64,000 bases of DNA from an uncultured Oscillospiraceae bacterium (GCA_944385125.1 CALWVZ010000002.1:62001-126000); one strand, 5' to 3'; positions 16,072 to 26,185 are shown, counted from the first letter of the stretch. Numbers and translations: made by a program. The notes: a model not told the origin generated them from the letters alone.

Positions 16072-17958
16072 ATGAAGCATGGTTTTATTAAGGTAGCCGC
16101 CGCCTCCCCTGTCATAAAGGTAGCGGACGCCGACTATAATGCCGGCAAGATAATAGAATGTATAAAGGACGCCGGGGAAAAGGGCGTGAAGATACTGGTC
16201 TTCCCTGAGCTGAGCATCACCGGCGCCAGCTGCTATGACCTCATCGGCCACCGGGTCATCCTTGAAGGCGCCAAGGCCGCCCTGCTGAAGATAGTTGAGG
16301 CTACTGCCGGCATGGATATGCTGGTGTTCGTGGGCCTGCCCCTGGCCGTGGGCTCAAGGCTCTACAGCTGCGCCGCCGCCGTCTGCGGCGGGGAGCTGTT
16401 GGGTCTGGTTCCCCGCAGCAGCGTGGAGGGCAGCCGCTTTGCCCTGCCCGACGAGGAGGAAGTGGAGGTCATCCTGGGGGGAGAGAGCGTCCCGGTCTTC
16501 ACCGACATGCTCTTTGAAAACCAGCTCATTCCCGGCCTGTCCGTTGCGGTGGAGCTGGGCGCCGATATGGACAGCGTCACTCCCCCCGCTCTGTGCCACG
16601 CTCTCTCCGGGGCAACGGTCATCGCCCAGATGGCCTCCTTCCCCGAGACCGTCTCCTCCACCGACGAGGCGGAGCTGAACATCCGCTTCATGTCCCGGCG
16701 CCTGCGCTGCGGCATGGTCATGGCCGCTCCCGGCAAGGGAGAGAGCAGCACCGACAACGTCTACTCCGGGCTCTGCCTGGTGGCGGAAAACGGCCAGATC
16801 CTATCTCAGGACGAGAGGGAGGACAGCCTGGCCATAAGCGAGCTGGACATAGAATATCTCATGAACCTGCGCCGCTGCGACGGCCAATTCGATGTGGGGG
16901 ACTATCCCCATATCGTCTGCCCCTGGTGCGTGAAGGAGGAAGTGACTCAGCTGACCCGCAGCTTCCCCAGGCACCCCCATCTCCCCGCCGACAAGGCCAA
17001 GCTGCCTGAGTACTGCCGCCGCATGCTGGACATCCAGGTCTCCGGCCTGGTAAAGCGCATGGAGTATGCCCATCTTGACCACTGCGTCGTGGGTATCTCC
17101 GGCGGTGTGGACTCCACCCTGGCGGTGATAGTCAGCTCCATGGCGGTGAAGAAGCTGGGCCTGCCCTCCCAGAACGTGGTGGCCTGCACCATGCCCTGCT
17201 TCGGCACCTCCTCCCGCACCAAGTCCAACGCCATCGTTGTGGCCGAACAGCTGGGCTGCGAAGTGCGGGTGATAGATATAAGCAAGTCCGTCTACCAGCA
17301 CTTTGACGATATTGGCCACGCCTATGACGACTACTCCGTGGCCTATGAGAACGCCCAGGCCAGAGAACGCACCCAGGTGCTCATGGACATCGCCAACAAG
17401 GTCAACGGCCTGGATGTGGGCACCGAGGATCTCAGCGAGTTCGTGGACGGCTGGTGCACCTATAACGGGGACCACACCAGCATGTACGACGTGAACCTGG
17501 GCCTCACCAAGACCCAGGTGCGGGCCAACGTCCGTTACGTGGCCGACGGCACTGAGGACAAGGTGCTCAAGGCCGCCCTCTATGACGTGCTGGACTGCCC
17601 GGTGACCCCGGAGCTGCTGCCCATCCACGACGACATGATAGAGCAGAAGAGCGAAGAGGCCGTGGGCTCCTACAGCCTCCAGGACTTCTTTACCCACATG
17701 ATAATGATCCGGGGCTTCTCCCCGGAGAAGACCTTCCGTCTGGCAAGGCAGGCCTATGGCAAGGACTTCAGCGACCAGGAGCTCATCCGCTGGCTCACCA
17801 GCTATTGCAAGCGCTATTTCTCCCAGCAGTTCAAGCGTTCCTGCCTGATGGACGGCCCGGCGGTGGAGGCCTTTACCGTCTCTCCCCGCAGCGGCTTCCT
17901 CATACCCTCCGACGCAGAGAGCGCCCTGTTCTTAAAGGATCTGGAAAAGCTCAAATGA
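16072..17958 (+). CDS. nadE: NAD+ synthase, two-domain type with degenerate glutaminase
   Basis: 628 residues, the length of glutamine-dependent NAD synthetase. The C-terminal synthetase domain (about 320-620) is intact: VGISGGVDSTLAVI pyrophosphate loop, FGTSSRTKSNA, GTEDLSEFVDGWCTYNGDH and the KDFSDQELIRW end. The N-terminal nitrilase-fold domain (1-270) keeps the catalytic Glu (E46, LVFPELSITG), but the Lys of the usual VPK motif is Arg (R115, GLVPRSS) and the catalytic Cys of the usual ICED motif is Gly (G163, VAVELGADMD). Glutamine hydrolysis should therefore be lost and the enzyme would need free ammonia. gdhA, an ammonia-handling enzyme, is next. AGGAGAA precedes the ATG. Confidence 0.93.
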   Translation: MKHGFIKVAAASPVIKVADADYNAGKIIECIKDAGEKGVKILVFPELSITGASCYDLIGHRVILEGAKAALLKIVEATAGMDMLVFVGLPLAVGSRLYSCAAAVCGGELLGLVPRSSVEGSRFALPDEEEVEVILGGESVPVFTDMLFENQLIPGLSVAVELGADMDSVTPPALCHALSGATVIAQMASFPETVSSTDEAELNIRFMSRRLRCGMVMAAPGKGESSTDNVYSGLCLVAENGQILSQDEREDSLAISELDIEYLMNLRRCDGQFDVGDYPHIVCPWCVKEEVTQLTRSFPRHPHLPADKAKLPEYCRRMLDIQVSGLVKRMEYAHLDHCVVGISGGVDSTLAVIVSSMAVKKLGLPSQNVVACTMPCFGTSSRTKSNAIVVAEQLGCEVRVIDISKSVYQHFDDIGHAYDDYSVAYENAQARERTQVLMDIANKVNGLDVGTEDLSEFVDGWCTYNGDHTSMYDVNLGLTKTQVRANVRYVADGTEDKVLKAALYDVLDCPVTPELLPIHDDMIEQKSEEAVGSYSLQDFFTHMIMIRGFSPEKTFRLARQAYGKDFSDQELIRWLTSYCKRYFSQQFKRSCLMDGPAVEAFTVSPRSGFLIPSDAESALFLKDLEKLK

Positions 17959-17963
17959 ACACA

Positions 17964-18004
17964 GCCCCGGCGGTTTGCTCAGTTTTTCTCCTTTCCGCCG
18001 GGGC
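17964..18004 (+). terminator. Terminator-like hairpin after nadE
   Basis: A perfect 10-bp GC-rich stem (17964-17973 with 17995-18004) has a long T-rich loop. It lacks a clear T-tail. Confidence 0.5.
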
Positions 18005-18008
18005 CTGA

Positions 18009-19412
<1,404 letters not shown>

Positions 19413-19456
19413 AGCTTTTCCATCTTTCCCTGAAAAAAGCTATAAGATACCGTGCG

Positions 19457-19478
19457 GGCTGAGGATTTTTCCTCAGCC
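19457..19478 (+). terminator. Terminator of gdhA
   Basis: A perfect 9-bp stem (19457-19465 with 19470-19478) with a TTTT loop is followed by TGTTTTAAT. Confidence 0.8.
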
Positions 19479-19589
19479 TGTTTTAATATACTGTAAAGAA
19501 ATCAGGCGCAGCAGCCCGGGCTGGAACATGCCGGAGTCTGTTTTCGTCTGACAGTCAAAGGAAAAATTTATATGGGAAGGATGAAATGA

Positions 19590-20381
19590 ATGAAGAAAAA
19601 ACTTACCAAGGCCGCAGCCTTTTTCCTTGTCCTTGCGCTGTCACTCAGCCTCTGCGCATGCAGCATGGGTCTTAGTGAAATGCTCATAGTTAAGCGGGCC
19701 TACCGCCATGTCGCCGGGATGGACAGTCTGAGCTTTACAGCGGAAGGGGAGCTGGAGGCCTCCGCAGCCGGCCTGCCTTTCCAGGCCCTTGTCCAGGCTG
19801 ACTGCCGCTGCATCATAGACCCCGGCACTCTCTATATGGATATAAAGATAGACATGGGCAAGCTTGGCGCCATGGAGCTGCCTCTTTACCTGTATACCCA
19901 GGAGGGAGCCCTTCGGCTCATGTTTGGTCTGGGCGGGGAGGACAGCAGGCTTTGGTTCAGCGCCGCCCTTCCTCTGGCCGGGGGCTCCGGCGGGGAGAAA
20001 GGCATGGATGTGGAAACCGTGCTTAGTCTGCTTCAGGATGACCCAGAAGCCCTCAGCATCGGCGACAGCGAGACGGTGAACGGCCTGCTCTGCCGCCCCT
20101 TTATCCTTAAAATTCCCGGCTCCATGCTGGAGGCTGCTTTTGGTGCGGACGTCTCCCACGCCGGCAGCTCCATCCAAGACATGGTGCTGACCATATGGAT
20201 ATCCGAAAATGACGGCAGCCCGGTGCGCCTCAGCGCCGACCTTGCCTCCCTGCTCCAGTTCGTCCTGGAAAATTCCGGCGCTCCTCTCATATCTCAGCTG
20301 GATATAAAAAGTCTCCCTACAACCGTAGACATCACCGGCTTCAACGATGTGGAGAGCATAGAGCTGCCCCAGGCGGCTTGA
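19590..20381 (+). CDS. Lipoprotein of unknown function
   Basis: 263 residues. A lipoprotein signal is clear: a lysine-rich start, a hydrophobic core and the lipobox LSLC with the lipidated Cys at about residue 22. The mature part reads as long alternating beta strands (LSFTAEGELEASAAGLPFQALVQ, then YMDIKIDMGKLGAMELPLYLY), reminiscent of LolA/LppX-type lipid- or ligand-binding barrels found in many Clostridial lipoproteins. No catalytic motif is seen. It probably faces the outside of the membrane. It is transcribed alone, between the gdhA terminator and its own terminator. Confidence 0.8.
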   Translation: MKKKLTKAAAFFLVLALSLSLCACSMGLSEMLIVKRAYRHVAGMDSLSFTAEGELEASAAGLPFQALVQADCRCIIDPGTLYMDIKIDMGKLGAMELPLYLYTQEGALRLMFGLGGEDSRLWFSAALPLAGGSGGEKGMDVETVLSLLQDDPEALSIGDSETVNGLLCRPFILKIPGSMLEAAFGADVSHAGSSIQDMVLTIWISENDGSPVRLSADLASLLQFVLENSGAPLISQLDIKSLPTTVDITGFNDVESIELPQAA

Positions 20382-20388
20382 ATGCGCT

Positions 20389-20422
20389 TTTCCCCGGCTC
20401 CCCTGTTCGGGAGCCGGGGAAA
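20389..20422 (+). terminator. Terminator of the lipoprotein gene
   Basis: Perfect 14-bp stem (20389-20402 with 20409-20422) with a 6-base loop and T-containing flanks. Confidence 0.75.
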
Positions 20423-20470
20423 TTTATGTTTCAATCCCCGCAATAGTTGGCGAACGAGAGCATACTAAAA

Positions 20471-20698
20471 CAAAAAACTCCCCGGAGCTGAGCTCCGGAG
20501 AGTACCCCGCAAATGCCGTGCCGGCCCAATTATAACCTGCACATAAGAGCAGGTGGGTCGCCTAAGTTCTGTTTCACTGCTTCCAACGTCCAGCTTTTGT
20601 AGGCCGGGAGGCCTGCAATCCGCAGATTCAAATCGGCATCCCTTATAAGAGATGTGGGTTTAATGGGCCAAAAAGCCTGGAAAGGCAACACGCACACA
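20471..20698 (-). ncRNA. ssrS: 6S RNA candidate
   Basis: No protein is encoded here. A promoter (20732-20705) predicts a 5' end near 20698, and a strong terminator (20472-20505) predicts the 3' end. Read on the minus strand, GGCCCAUUA-AACC near the 5' side can pair with GGUU-AUAAU-UGGGCC near the 3' side, forming a closing stem. The 3' half holds CAGAACUUAGGCGACCCACC followed by a 6-bp hairpin (ACCUGC/GCAGGU). This layout of closing stem, bubble with a small 3'-side hairpin and long irregular terminal arm fits 6S RNA, which binds sigma-A RNA polymerase. Identification rests on architecture and recalled Firmicutes features, so another structured RNA is possible. Confidence 0.68.
20472..20505 (-). 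terminator. Terminator of the 6S-like RNA gene
   Basis: On the minus strand a GC-rich stem of about 13 bp (20505-20493 with 20491-20478, one mismatch) is followed by TTTTTTGTTTT. Confidence 0.85.
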
Positions 20699-20704
20699 GC
20701 AGGA

Positions 20705-20732
20705 ATTATATTTATTTTTTCCCTGGGGGCAA
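20705..20732 (-). promoter_or_regulatory. Promoter of the 6S-like RNA gene
   Basis: TTGCCC (20732-20727), a 16-base AT-rich spacer and a perfect TATAAT (20710-20705) on the minus strand. Confidence 0.7.
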
Positions 20733-20775
20733 TTCATCCTATGCAGAAAGAGCCCTTTTGATTACAGGAAACTTT

Positions 20776-21057
20776 TTACTCCTCCTCATCGTCAAAGAGG
20801 ATACGTGAAAAATGCTCGTATACATCCTGGAGCTCCTCTTCATCATCTATGGATTCAAAGAGCTCATCCCCCTTTTCGTCCAGGACGGAGCGGAGGATAA
20901 CTATACCGTAATCCGGGTCGTTCTCATCCATATCGGCGGGGAGGAAAGCCACGAAAGTCTGGCCCTTGTAATCCATGGTATCCAGCACTTCCAGTTCAAA
21001 CTCAGTCCCGTCGTCATCCACGATGGTGATAAAGTCGCTTCCAAATTCTTCGCTCAT
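20776..21057 (-). CDS. DUF1292 family protein (YrzB-like)
   Basis: 93 residues from the ATG at 21057, which has TGGAG 6 bases upstream. An ATG four codons earlier (21069) lacks a ribosome site. DUF1292 members are small acidic cytoplasmic proteins of unknown function, common in Firmicutes. The pattern ITIVDDDGTEFELEVLDTM, then the strand FVAFLP and GIVILRSVLDEKGDELFESI with an acidic DDEEE tail matches the family. It stands alone upstream of the 6S-like RNA gene on the same strand. Confidence 0.88.
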   Translation of the reverse strand: MSEEFGSDFITIVDDDGTEFELEVLDTMDYKGQTFVAFLPADMDENDPDYGIVILRSVLDEKGDELFESIDDEEELQDVYEHFSRILFDDEEE

Positions 21058-21169
21058 GTTGTTCTCCATTCTGCTTTGATGGCTTTATTGTATACTATAT
21101 TGCCGAATAAATCAACACCGAGCGGAACAAAAATTGTAAATCTTATTTAAATAAGTTCTGCTTGTCCTC

Positions 21170-21508
21170 TCAGGAGCCCAGGTCCTCCAAAAGGCTCAGC
21201 AATTCCCGTTGGTCGGCAACGGGTATGCCCTTTTGCACCATTGCCCTGTCGGCGCTGCGCAGATTGGCAAGTTCGATATCCGTGACCGATACCGGCTCTT
21301 TTTCCCGCTGGCTGCCGTACACCGCCACATAGCCCTGGCAGGGCCGCAGGAAGTATTCCGCATCCTCCTCCCGTCCCCGGAAGCGGGCGTAGACCTCCTC
21401 GGGTATGGCTGTCTTTTCCGGGACGATGCTTCTGAAAGCCTCGGCAGCGGTAAAGGCAGCCGCCGCCACAAGGCAAGTCATAAGAGCTATCCTCAGTTTA
21501 AGTCCCAT
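21170..21508 (-). CDS. BofC C-terminal-domain-like exported protein
   Basis: 112 residues. Residues about 5-25 form a hydrophobic signal or anchor. The rest reads YVAVYGSQREKEPVSVTDIE, then LANLRSADRAMVQKGIPVAD and ELLSLLEDLGS, the pattern I recall for small Clostridial proteins with a BofC C-terminal domain (GKIAVF...VTDI...LP..DR..L..GI...S..EL..LLED). BofC controls the SpoIVB-SigK checkpoint in Bacillus spores; whether this short form does so is unknown. It is isolated from its neighbours by about 100 and 260 bases. Confidence 0.6.
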   Translation of the reverse strand: MGLKLRIALMTCLVAAAAFTAAEAFRSIVPEKTAIPEEVYARFRGREEDAEYFLRPCQGYVAVYGSQREKEPVSVTDIELANLRSADRAMVQKGIPVADQRELLSLLEDLGS

Positions 21509-21677
21509 TTAAGTTTCCCCCTTTTCCAGAGCTTCTCTCGCTTTGAGCTACGAAAATAGTATCTCTCGCCGGCTTTTGATTTATACGCTAATTTCCCCAA
21601 ATACTGGATATACTATGGGTATGGCAGGCGCTTTCTAAAGAAAAAATTTACATTTTCTCTACCGTTGGGCGGAAAGC

Positions 21678-21688
21678 TGTGATATAAT
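21678..21688 (+). promoter_or_regulatory. Extended -10 promoter of the PBP gene
   Basis: TATAAT at 21683-21688 is preceded by TGTGA, an extended -10 (TGn). The -35 region is poor. Confidence 0.55.
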
Positions 21689-21768
21689 GGCAAAATGTAT
21701 CCACACGATTTAAGGCCTGCGCCTTGGGCATTCAATATAGTTTAGCGTAAAGGAGGCGCCTTTTTTTA

Positions 21769-24066
21769 ATGAGCAAAAAGAGCCCTGACGTTCAGGACAG
21801 CGAAAAGAAAAGCCCTGAACCCCAGCCGCCGAAAAAGAAAAGGCATATAGTAAAAAAAGCCGCCAATGTGACCGGCGATGTGATATCCGGCTCCATCGGA
21901 GCCGTGCTGAAGGTCATCGGCACTGTTTTGCTGATATTCCTGGTGGCGGGCATGATGTTTACCTGCGTGTTCGCCTACTACGTAAGGACCTGCCTGGTCC
22001 CCAGCTTCGATCTGAACCTGGAGGATCTGAAGCTTAACGAATCCAGCACCCTCTGGTATCAGGACGCCAGCGGAGAATGGAGGGAGTTGGCCACCCTCTC
22101 CGGCAGTGAAAAGCGCAAATGGGTGGACTATGAGGACCTGCCCTGGTATCTGGAGAAGGCCCTGGTGGCCATAGAGGACAAGCGCTTTTATGAGCACAAG
22201 GGCGTGGACTGGTACCGCACCGCCGGCGCTTTCGTCACCATGTTCGCCAAGATGGACACCAGCTACGGCGGCTCCACCATTACCCAGCAGCTTATCAAGA
22301 ACCTCACCGGCAAGGACGAGGTGACCATACAGCGCAAGCTATCGGAAATATTCGGAGCGCTGGAACTGGAAAAGCGCTACGACAAGCAGGAGATCGTTGA
22401 GTACTATCTCAACGCCGTCTACTTCGGCCAGGGCTGCTATGGCGTTCAAATGGCTGCCCAGACCTATTTCGGCAAGGACGCCAAGGACCTTACCATGGCC
22501 GAATGCGCAGCTATCGTGGGCATAACCAATCTGCCCACCTATTACGACCCCTTCTACAACGAGCAGAACAACAAGGAACGCCAGGAGACCATCCTTCGGG
22601 AGATGTATGAGCAGGGTTATATCGACTACCAGCAGTACAAGGATGCGGTGGCCGAGGAGCTGGTGTTCACCCGCAGCCCGGGAGAGGAGTATTCCCAGAC
22701 CATTTACTCCTACTACACCGAGGTGGTCATCGACGATGTGATAAGCGACCTGATGCAGCTCAAGGGCATAAGCCGGGAGACCGCCGATACCCTGCTGCGC
22801 AACGGCGGCTATAATGTCTATACCTGCCTGGATGTGAACGTCCAAAACAGCATCGACGCCATCTATACCGACCTGGAGGCCATCCCCAACACCTGGGGCA
22901 GCGACCAGCAGCTGCAAAGCGGCATAGTGGTCATGGCCCCCTATGACGGGCGCATCCTGGGCCTTAGCGGCGGCGTGGGTGAGAAGACCGGCAACTTTGA
23001 ACTTAACCGGGCCACCGGCACCAAGCGTCCCCCCGGCTCTTCCATCAAGCCCCTGTCCGCCTACGGTCCCGCCATCGACCTTGGGCTTATCACCCCCGAG
23101 ACCACGGTCATGGACTCCCCCAACGTGGTGCTCAACGGCATTGACTGGCTGCCCGCCAACGACAGCCGCAGCTATATGGGCCTTGTGACTATTTACACCG
23201 CCCTGCAATACTCCATCAACACCGTGGCGGCCCAGATAGTGGATATTCTCCCTCAGGGCCCCCAGACCTCTTATGACTATCTGGTCAACCACCTGGGCTT
23301 TACCAGTCTGGTGCCGGAGCACGATATCGCCTACGCCCCCATGTCCCTGGGTCAGTTCTACAACGGCTGCACCGTACGGGAGATGGCCCAGGCTTACTGC
23401 TCCATCGTCAACGACGGTATCTTCACCTATAGCCGCACCTATACCATGCTCACCGACAGCGAGGGCAATATAGTCATTGACAACACCCCCCGCACCATAC
23501 AGGCCTTTGAACCCAACACCGCATACACCCTCACCTATCTGCTGCAAAACGCCGTGGAACACGGCACCGGCACCGAGGCCGCCCTGTGGTCCGTACCCGT
23601 TGCAGGCAAGACCGGCAGCTCCGGCCAGTATATGGACCGTTGGTTCGTAGGCTGTACCCCCTACTACGTGGCCGCTGTGTGGACCGGCTATGACGAGCAG
23701 GAAGCTATACAGGTCAGCGGCAATCCGGCCGCCCAGCTGTGGAAAAAGGTCATGTCTCCCCTCCATGACGGGCTGGCCTGGAAGTCCTTCACTTATCCCT
23801 ATCTCAGCGGCGAGAATACCGGTATCTTCGGCTATACCGACCCGGAGGAAGACGAGTTCCTGGATGACTTCATCACCACCGATCCCGACACCGGCGGCTC
23901 TGCCGGCGGCACCATTATCGGCGGCGGGGACCAGTTCAGCGATAACTGGACCGGCGGCTCCACCGGCGGCGATATATGGAACGGCAATTCAGGTAATATC
24001 TGGGGCGGCAGCGGCAGCGACGACCCCTTCCTCGGCGGCGGGGGAGATAACATGTTTATCTGGTAA
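21769..24066 (+). CDS. Class A penicillin-binding protein (PBP1A-like)
   Basis: 765 residues: a basic cytoplasmic head, one membrane helix (about 48-72), a glycosyltransferase domain (about 95-280) and a transpeptidase domain (about 375-660). GT51 motifs: AIEDKRFYEHKGVDW with the catalytic Glu and GGSTITQQLIKNL. Transpeptidase motifs: SSIK with the active-site Ser, SIN in LQYSINTVAA, and KTGSSG. It polymerises and crosslinks peptidoglycan. The tail (about 700-765) is a Gly/Ser/Asp-rich low-complexity stretch ending in aromatic residues. AGGAGG lies 12 bases before the ATG, a rather long gap. Confidence 0.95.
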   Translation: MSKKSPDVQDSEKKSPEPQPPKKKRHIVKKAANVTGDVISGSIGAVLKVIGTVLLIFLVAGMMFTCVFAYYVRTCLVPSFDLNLEDLKLNESSTLWYQDASGEWRELATLSGSEKRKWVDYEDLPWYLEKALVAIEDKRFYEHKGVDWYRTAGAFVTMFAKMDTSYGGSTITQQLIKNLTGKDEVTIQRKLSEIFGALELEKRYDKQEIVEYYLNAVYFGQGCYGVQMAAQTYFGKDAKDLTMAECAAIVGITNLPTYYDPFYNEQNNKERQETILREMYEQGYIDYQQYKDAVAEELVFTRSPGEEYSQTIYSYYTEVVIDDVISDLMQLKGISRETADTLLRNGGYNVYTCLDVNVQNSIDAIYTDLEAIPNTWGSDQQLQSGIVVMAPYDGRILGLSGGVGEKTGNFELNRATGTKRPPGSSIKPLSAYGPAIDLGLITPETTVMDSPNVVLNGIDWLPANDSRSYMGLVTIYTALQYSINTVAAQIVDILPQGPQTSYDYLVNHLGFTSLVPEHDIAYAPMSLGQFYNGCTVREMAQAYCSIVNDGIFTYSRTYTMLTDSEGNIVIDNTPRTIQAFEPNTAYTLTYLLQNAVEHGTGTEAALWSVPVAGKTGSSGQYMDRWFVGCTPYYVAAVWTGYDEQEAIQVSGNPAAQLWKKVMSPLHDGLAWKSFTYPYLSGENTGIFGYTDPEEDEFLDDFITTDPDTGGSAGGTIIGGGDQFSDNWTGGSTGGDIWNGNSGNIWGGSGSDDPFLGGGGDNMFIW

Positions 24067-24076
24067 ATCGCCATGC

Positions 24077-24106
24077 CCGGGGCGGGAGACATCCCTCCTG
24101 CCCCGG
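24077..24106 (+). terminator. Hairpin after the PBP gene
   Basis: A 12-bp GC-rich inverted repeat with one mismatch (24077-24088 with 24095-24106) lies 10 bases after the stop. There is no strong T-run. Confidence 0.5.
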
Positions 24107-24156
24107 ACTTCGGCCCCGGTCCTTTCCCCTGCGGCAGGGTTTACCATAATTTTCTG

Positions 24157-24185
24157 TTGACAAAGTTTGTTCAATATGTTACATT
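24157..24185 (+). promoter_or_regulatory. Promoter of the small unknown gene
   Basis: Perfect TTGACA (24157-24162), a 17-base spacer and TACATT (24180-24185). The predicted start near 24192 excludes any coding start before that point. Confidence 0.75.
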
Positions 24186-24221
24186 TTGATTACGGGTTTT
24201 TACCCACTGGAGGTGCTTTTA

Positions 24222-24503
24222 TTGGCTAAGACATTGGAATACAAGGGACATCCCTTCCAAAGAAAGGACAATATCATTTACTACGGCAGCTTTGCTGACA
24301 AATACATCATCATGCTGCAAATCCTGGAAACAAAAAAGGTAAAAGATTTGGACGTGGCCACTAAGGTCTCCGTGCAGCTCCAGCTTACCGACGCCAGCAT
24401 CAAGTCCAGAGACCGCATCGTCAAGAAGGCGGAGAAGGACGGGCTTTATTCTGCAATGGATGTGGCTGTGGTTTGGCTGGACCGCGCCCTGGCCTCCAGA
24501 TAA
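24222..24503 (+). CDS. Small conserved-looking protein of unknown function
   Basis: 93 residues from a TTG at 24222, which is 6-7 bases after GGAGGTG. An upstream in-frame TTG at 24186 precedes the predicted transcription start. I do not recognise the family. The protein is lysine-rich, opens with KTLEYKGHPFQRKDNIIYYG and continues with a predicted amphipathic helical middle; there is no signal, membrane segment or cysteine. It has its own strong promoter and sits between two cell-wall genes (PBP and NlpC/SH3), with only 23 bases before the latter, so those two are probably cotranscribed. A role in wall metabolism would be a guess. Confidence 0.7.
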   Translation: MAKTLEYKGHPFQRKDNIIYYGSFADKYIIMLQILETKKVKDLDVATKVSVQLQLTDASIKSRDRIVKKAEKDGLYSAMDVAVVWLDRALASR

Positions 24504-24526
24504 ACTAAAAAAAGGATCTGTTTCAA

Positions 24527-26185
24527 ATGCGCAAAAATGTCTTTAGGACCCTCCTTGCCGCAGCTGTCATGAGCTTTTGCTTCAGCGTGTCCGCCTTTGC
24601 GCAAAGCGCTGTAGTCACCGGCACCGAGGTAAACCTTCGCTCCGGCCCGGGAACCAACTACCGCATTATCAACTGTCTATCCGGCGGCAGCAGCGTCAAT
24701 GTGACCGACCGCTCCAACGACAGCTGGTATGCAGTTGATTACGGCAGCCAGAGCGGCTATATGGCCGCCGCCTATCTCTCCCTCAGTTCCGACCCCTTTG
24801 CCGGAGACCTGGGCTCCGACACTCTGATTGCAGGCAGCCAGAACAGCCAGGATAACGGCGGTTTGAACCTGGGCTCCGACATCAGCGGCAGCCAGAACTC
24901 GGGCAGCCAGAGCAGCGGATACATAAACGCCATGTATGTGCGCTTTCGCAGCGGCCCTTCCAACAGCGCCACCATCCTGGGCGAATATAACCTGGGGAAG
25001 GCTTTGACGATCACCGGCCGCTCCGGCGACTGGACCGCCTGTATCATCGACGGACAGTCCGGCTATGTGTTCTCCCAGTATGTGAGCTCCGGCAGCTATT
25101 CCGGCTCCGGCTCGACGATAATAAGCGGGGAGAACGATATCTTCCTGGACTATCCCGATGGCAACAGCAGCTTGACTCCCCCTTCTGCCACCCCCGTTTA
25201 TCCCGATAACAGCGGCTCTCAGAATACGGCGCCGGGCTTTGAGTTCAATCCCTCGACCCCCGTCCCCAGCGCCACTCCTGAGTCCTCTCCCTCCGTCGTT
25301 CCCTCTCAGGAACAGACGGGCTACATAAACGGCGACACTGTGCGCTTCCGCACCGGCCCTTCCACCAGCTACTCCATCATAGACAGCTATAACAAGGGTA
25401 CCGCAGTGACCGTCACCGGCAGTTCCGGGGACTGGTACCTGTGCACAATAAACGGAGTCAGCGGCTATGTTTACTCCCAGTATGTAACTCTCAGCAGCAG
25501 CGCCGGCACGGAACTGCCGGGGCTGGAGACTCCCGATTCCTCCCTTGAGGCGCCCCAGGCCACCACTCCCCCCCAGGACAGCAGCGCCCAGACCCAGGGC
25601 TACATCAGCGGCAACAACGTGCGCATGCGCGCCGGGGCCTCCATGAGCTCTCAGATACTTTGCGAGCTGTTTTACGGCAACACAGTCACTATAACCGGCA
25701 CCACCGGCGACTGGACCGCAGTTATATATAACGGCCAGTCCGGCTATGTATACTCCCAGTACGTGAAGGAGGGCAGCTACTCCAATACCGTCTCCCCCGA
25801 TGCCGGCGGTACAGTGGAAGGCCGCCAGGTGGCGGACTTCGCTCTCCAGTTCGTGGGCTATAACTACAGCTGGGGCGGCGCCTCCCCGGAGACCGGCTTT
25901 GACTGCTCCGGCCTGGTGTACTATACCTACAAGAACTTTGGCTATACCCTCAACCGCGTGGCCTGCGACCAGGCCCGAAACGGCGTACATGTGGAGCCCT
26001 CCGACCTGCAGCCCGGCGACATCCTCTGCTTCTACTCCGGCGGCAGCTACATCGGACATGTGGGCATCTACATAGGCGACGGCAAGTTCGTCCATGCGGC
26101 AAACTCCTCCACCGGCGTCATCATCTCCCAGCTCTCCGGCTACTATGCCGACAGAGGCTACGAGGCCCGGCGGATAATCACCTGA
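24527..26185 (+). CDS. Secreted SH3-domain NlpC/P60 cell-wall hydrolase
   Basis: 552 residues. A signal peptide (1-26, cleavage after SAFA) is followed by four bacterial SH3 repeats at about 30-85, 130-190, 265-325 and 355-420, each with the pattern VR.R.GPS...I and a GYV.SQYV end, separated by Ser/Pro/Gln-rich linkers. The C-terminal NlpC/P60 domain (about 432-552) has FDCSGLVYYTY with the catalytic Cys (about 461), GHVGIYIGDGKFVHA with the His, and the polar third residue after it. It should cut gamma-D-Glu-diamino acid bonds in peptidoglycan outside the cell, with the SH3 repeats binding wall. AAGGATCTG lies upstream of the ATG. Confidence 0.94.
   Translation: MRKNVFRTLLAAAVMSFCFSVSAFAQSAVVTGTEVNLRSGPGTNYRIINCLSGGSSVNVTDRSNDSWYAVDYGSQSGYMAAAYLSLSSDPFAGDLGSDTLIAGSQNSQDNGGLNLGSDISGSQNSGSQSSGYINAMYVRFRSGPSNSATILGEYNLGKALTITGRSGDWTACIIDGQSGYVFSQYVSSGSYSGSGSTIISGENDIFLDYPDGNSSLTPPSATPVYPDNSGSQNTAPGFEFNPSTPVPSATPESSPSVVPSQEQTGYINGDTVRFRTGPSTSYSIIDSYNKGTAVTVTGSSGDWYLCTINGVSGYVYSQYVTLSSSAGTELPGLETPDSSLEAPQATTPPQDSSAQTQGYISGNNVRMRAGASMSSQILCELFYGNTVTITGTTGDWTAVIYNGQSGYVYSQYVKEGSYSNTVSPDAGGTVEGRQVADFALQFVGYNYSWGGASPETGFDCSGLVYYTYKNFGYTLNRVACDQARNGVHVEPSDLQPGDILCFYSGGSYIGHVGIYIGDGKFVHAANSSTGVIISQLSGYYADRGYEARRIIT

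Noticed and set aside
24186..24221. Upstream TTG start for the 93-residue protein
   Set aside because: It lies before the predicted transcription start of the TTGACA/TACATT promoter and has no ribosome site.
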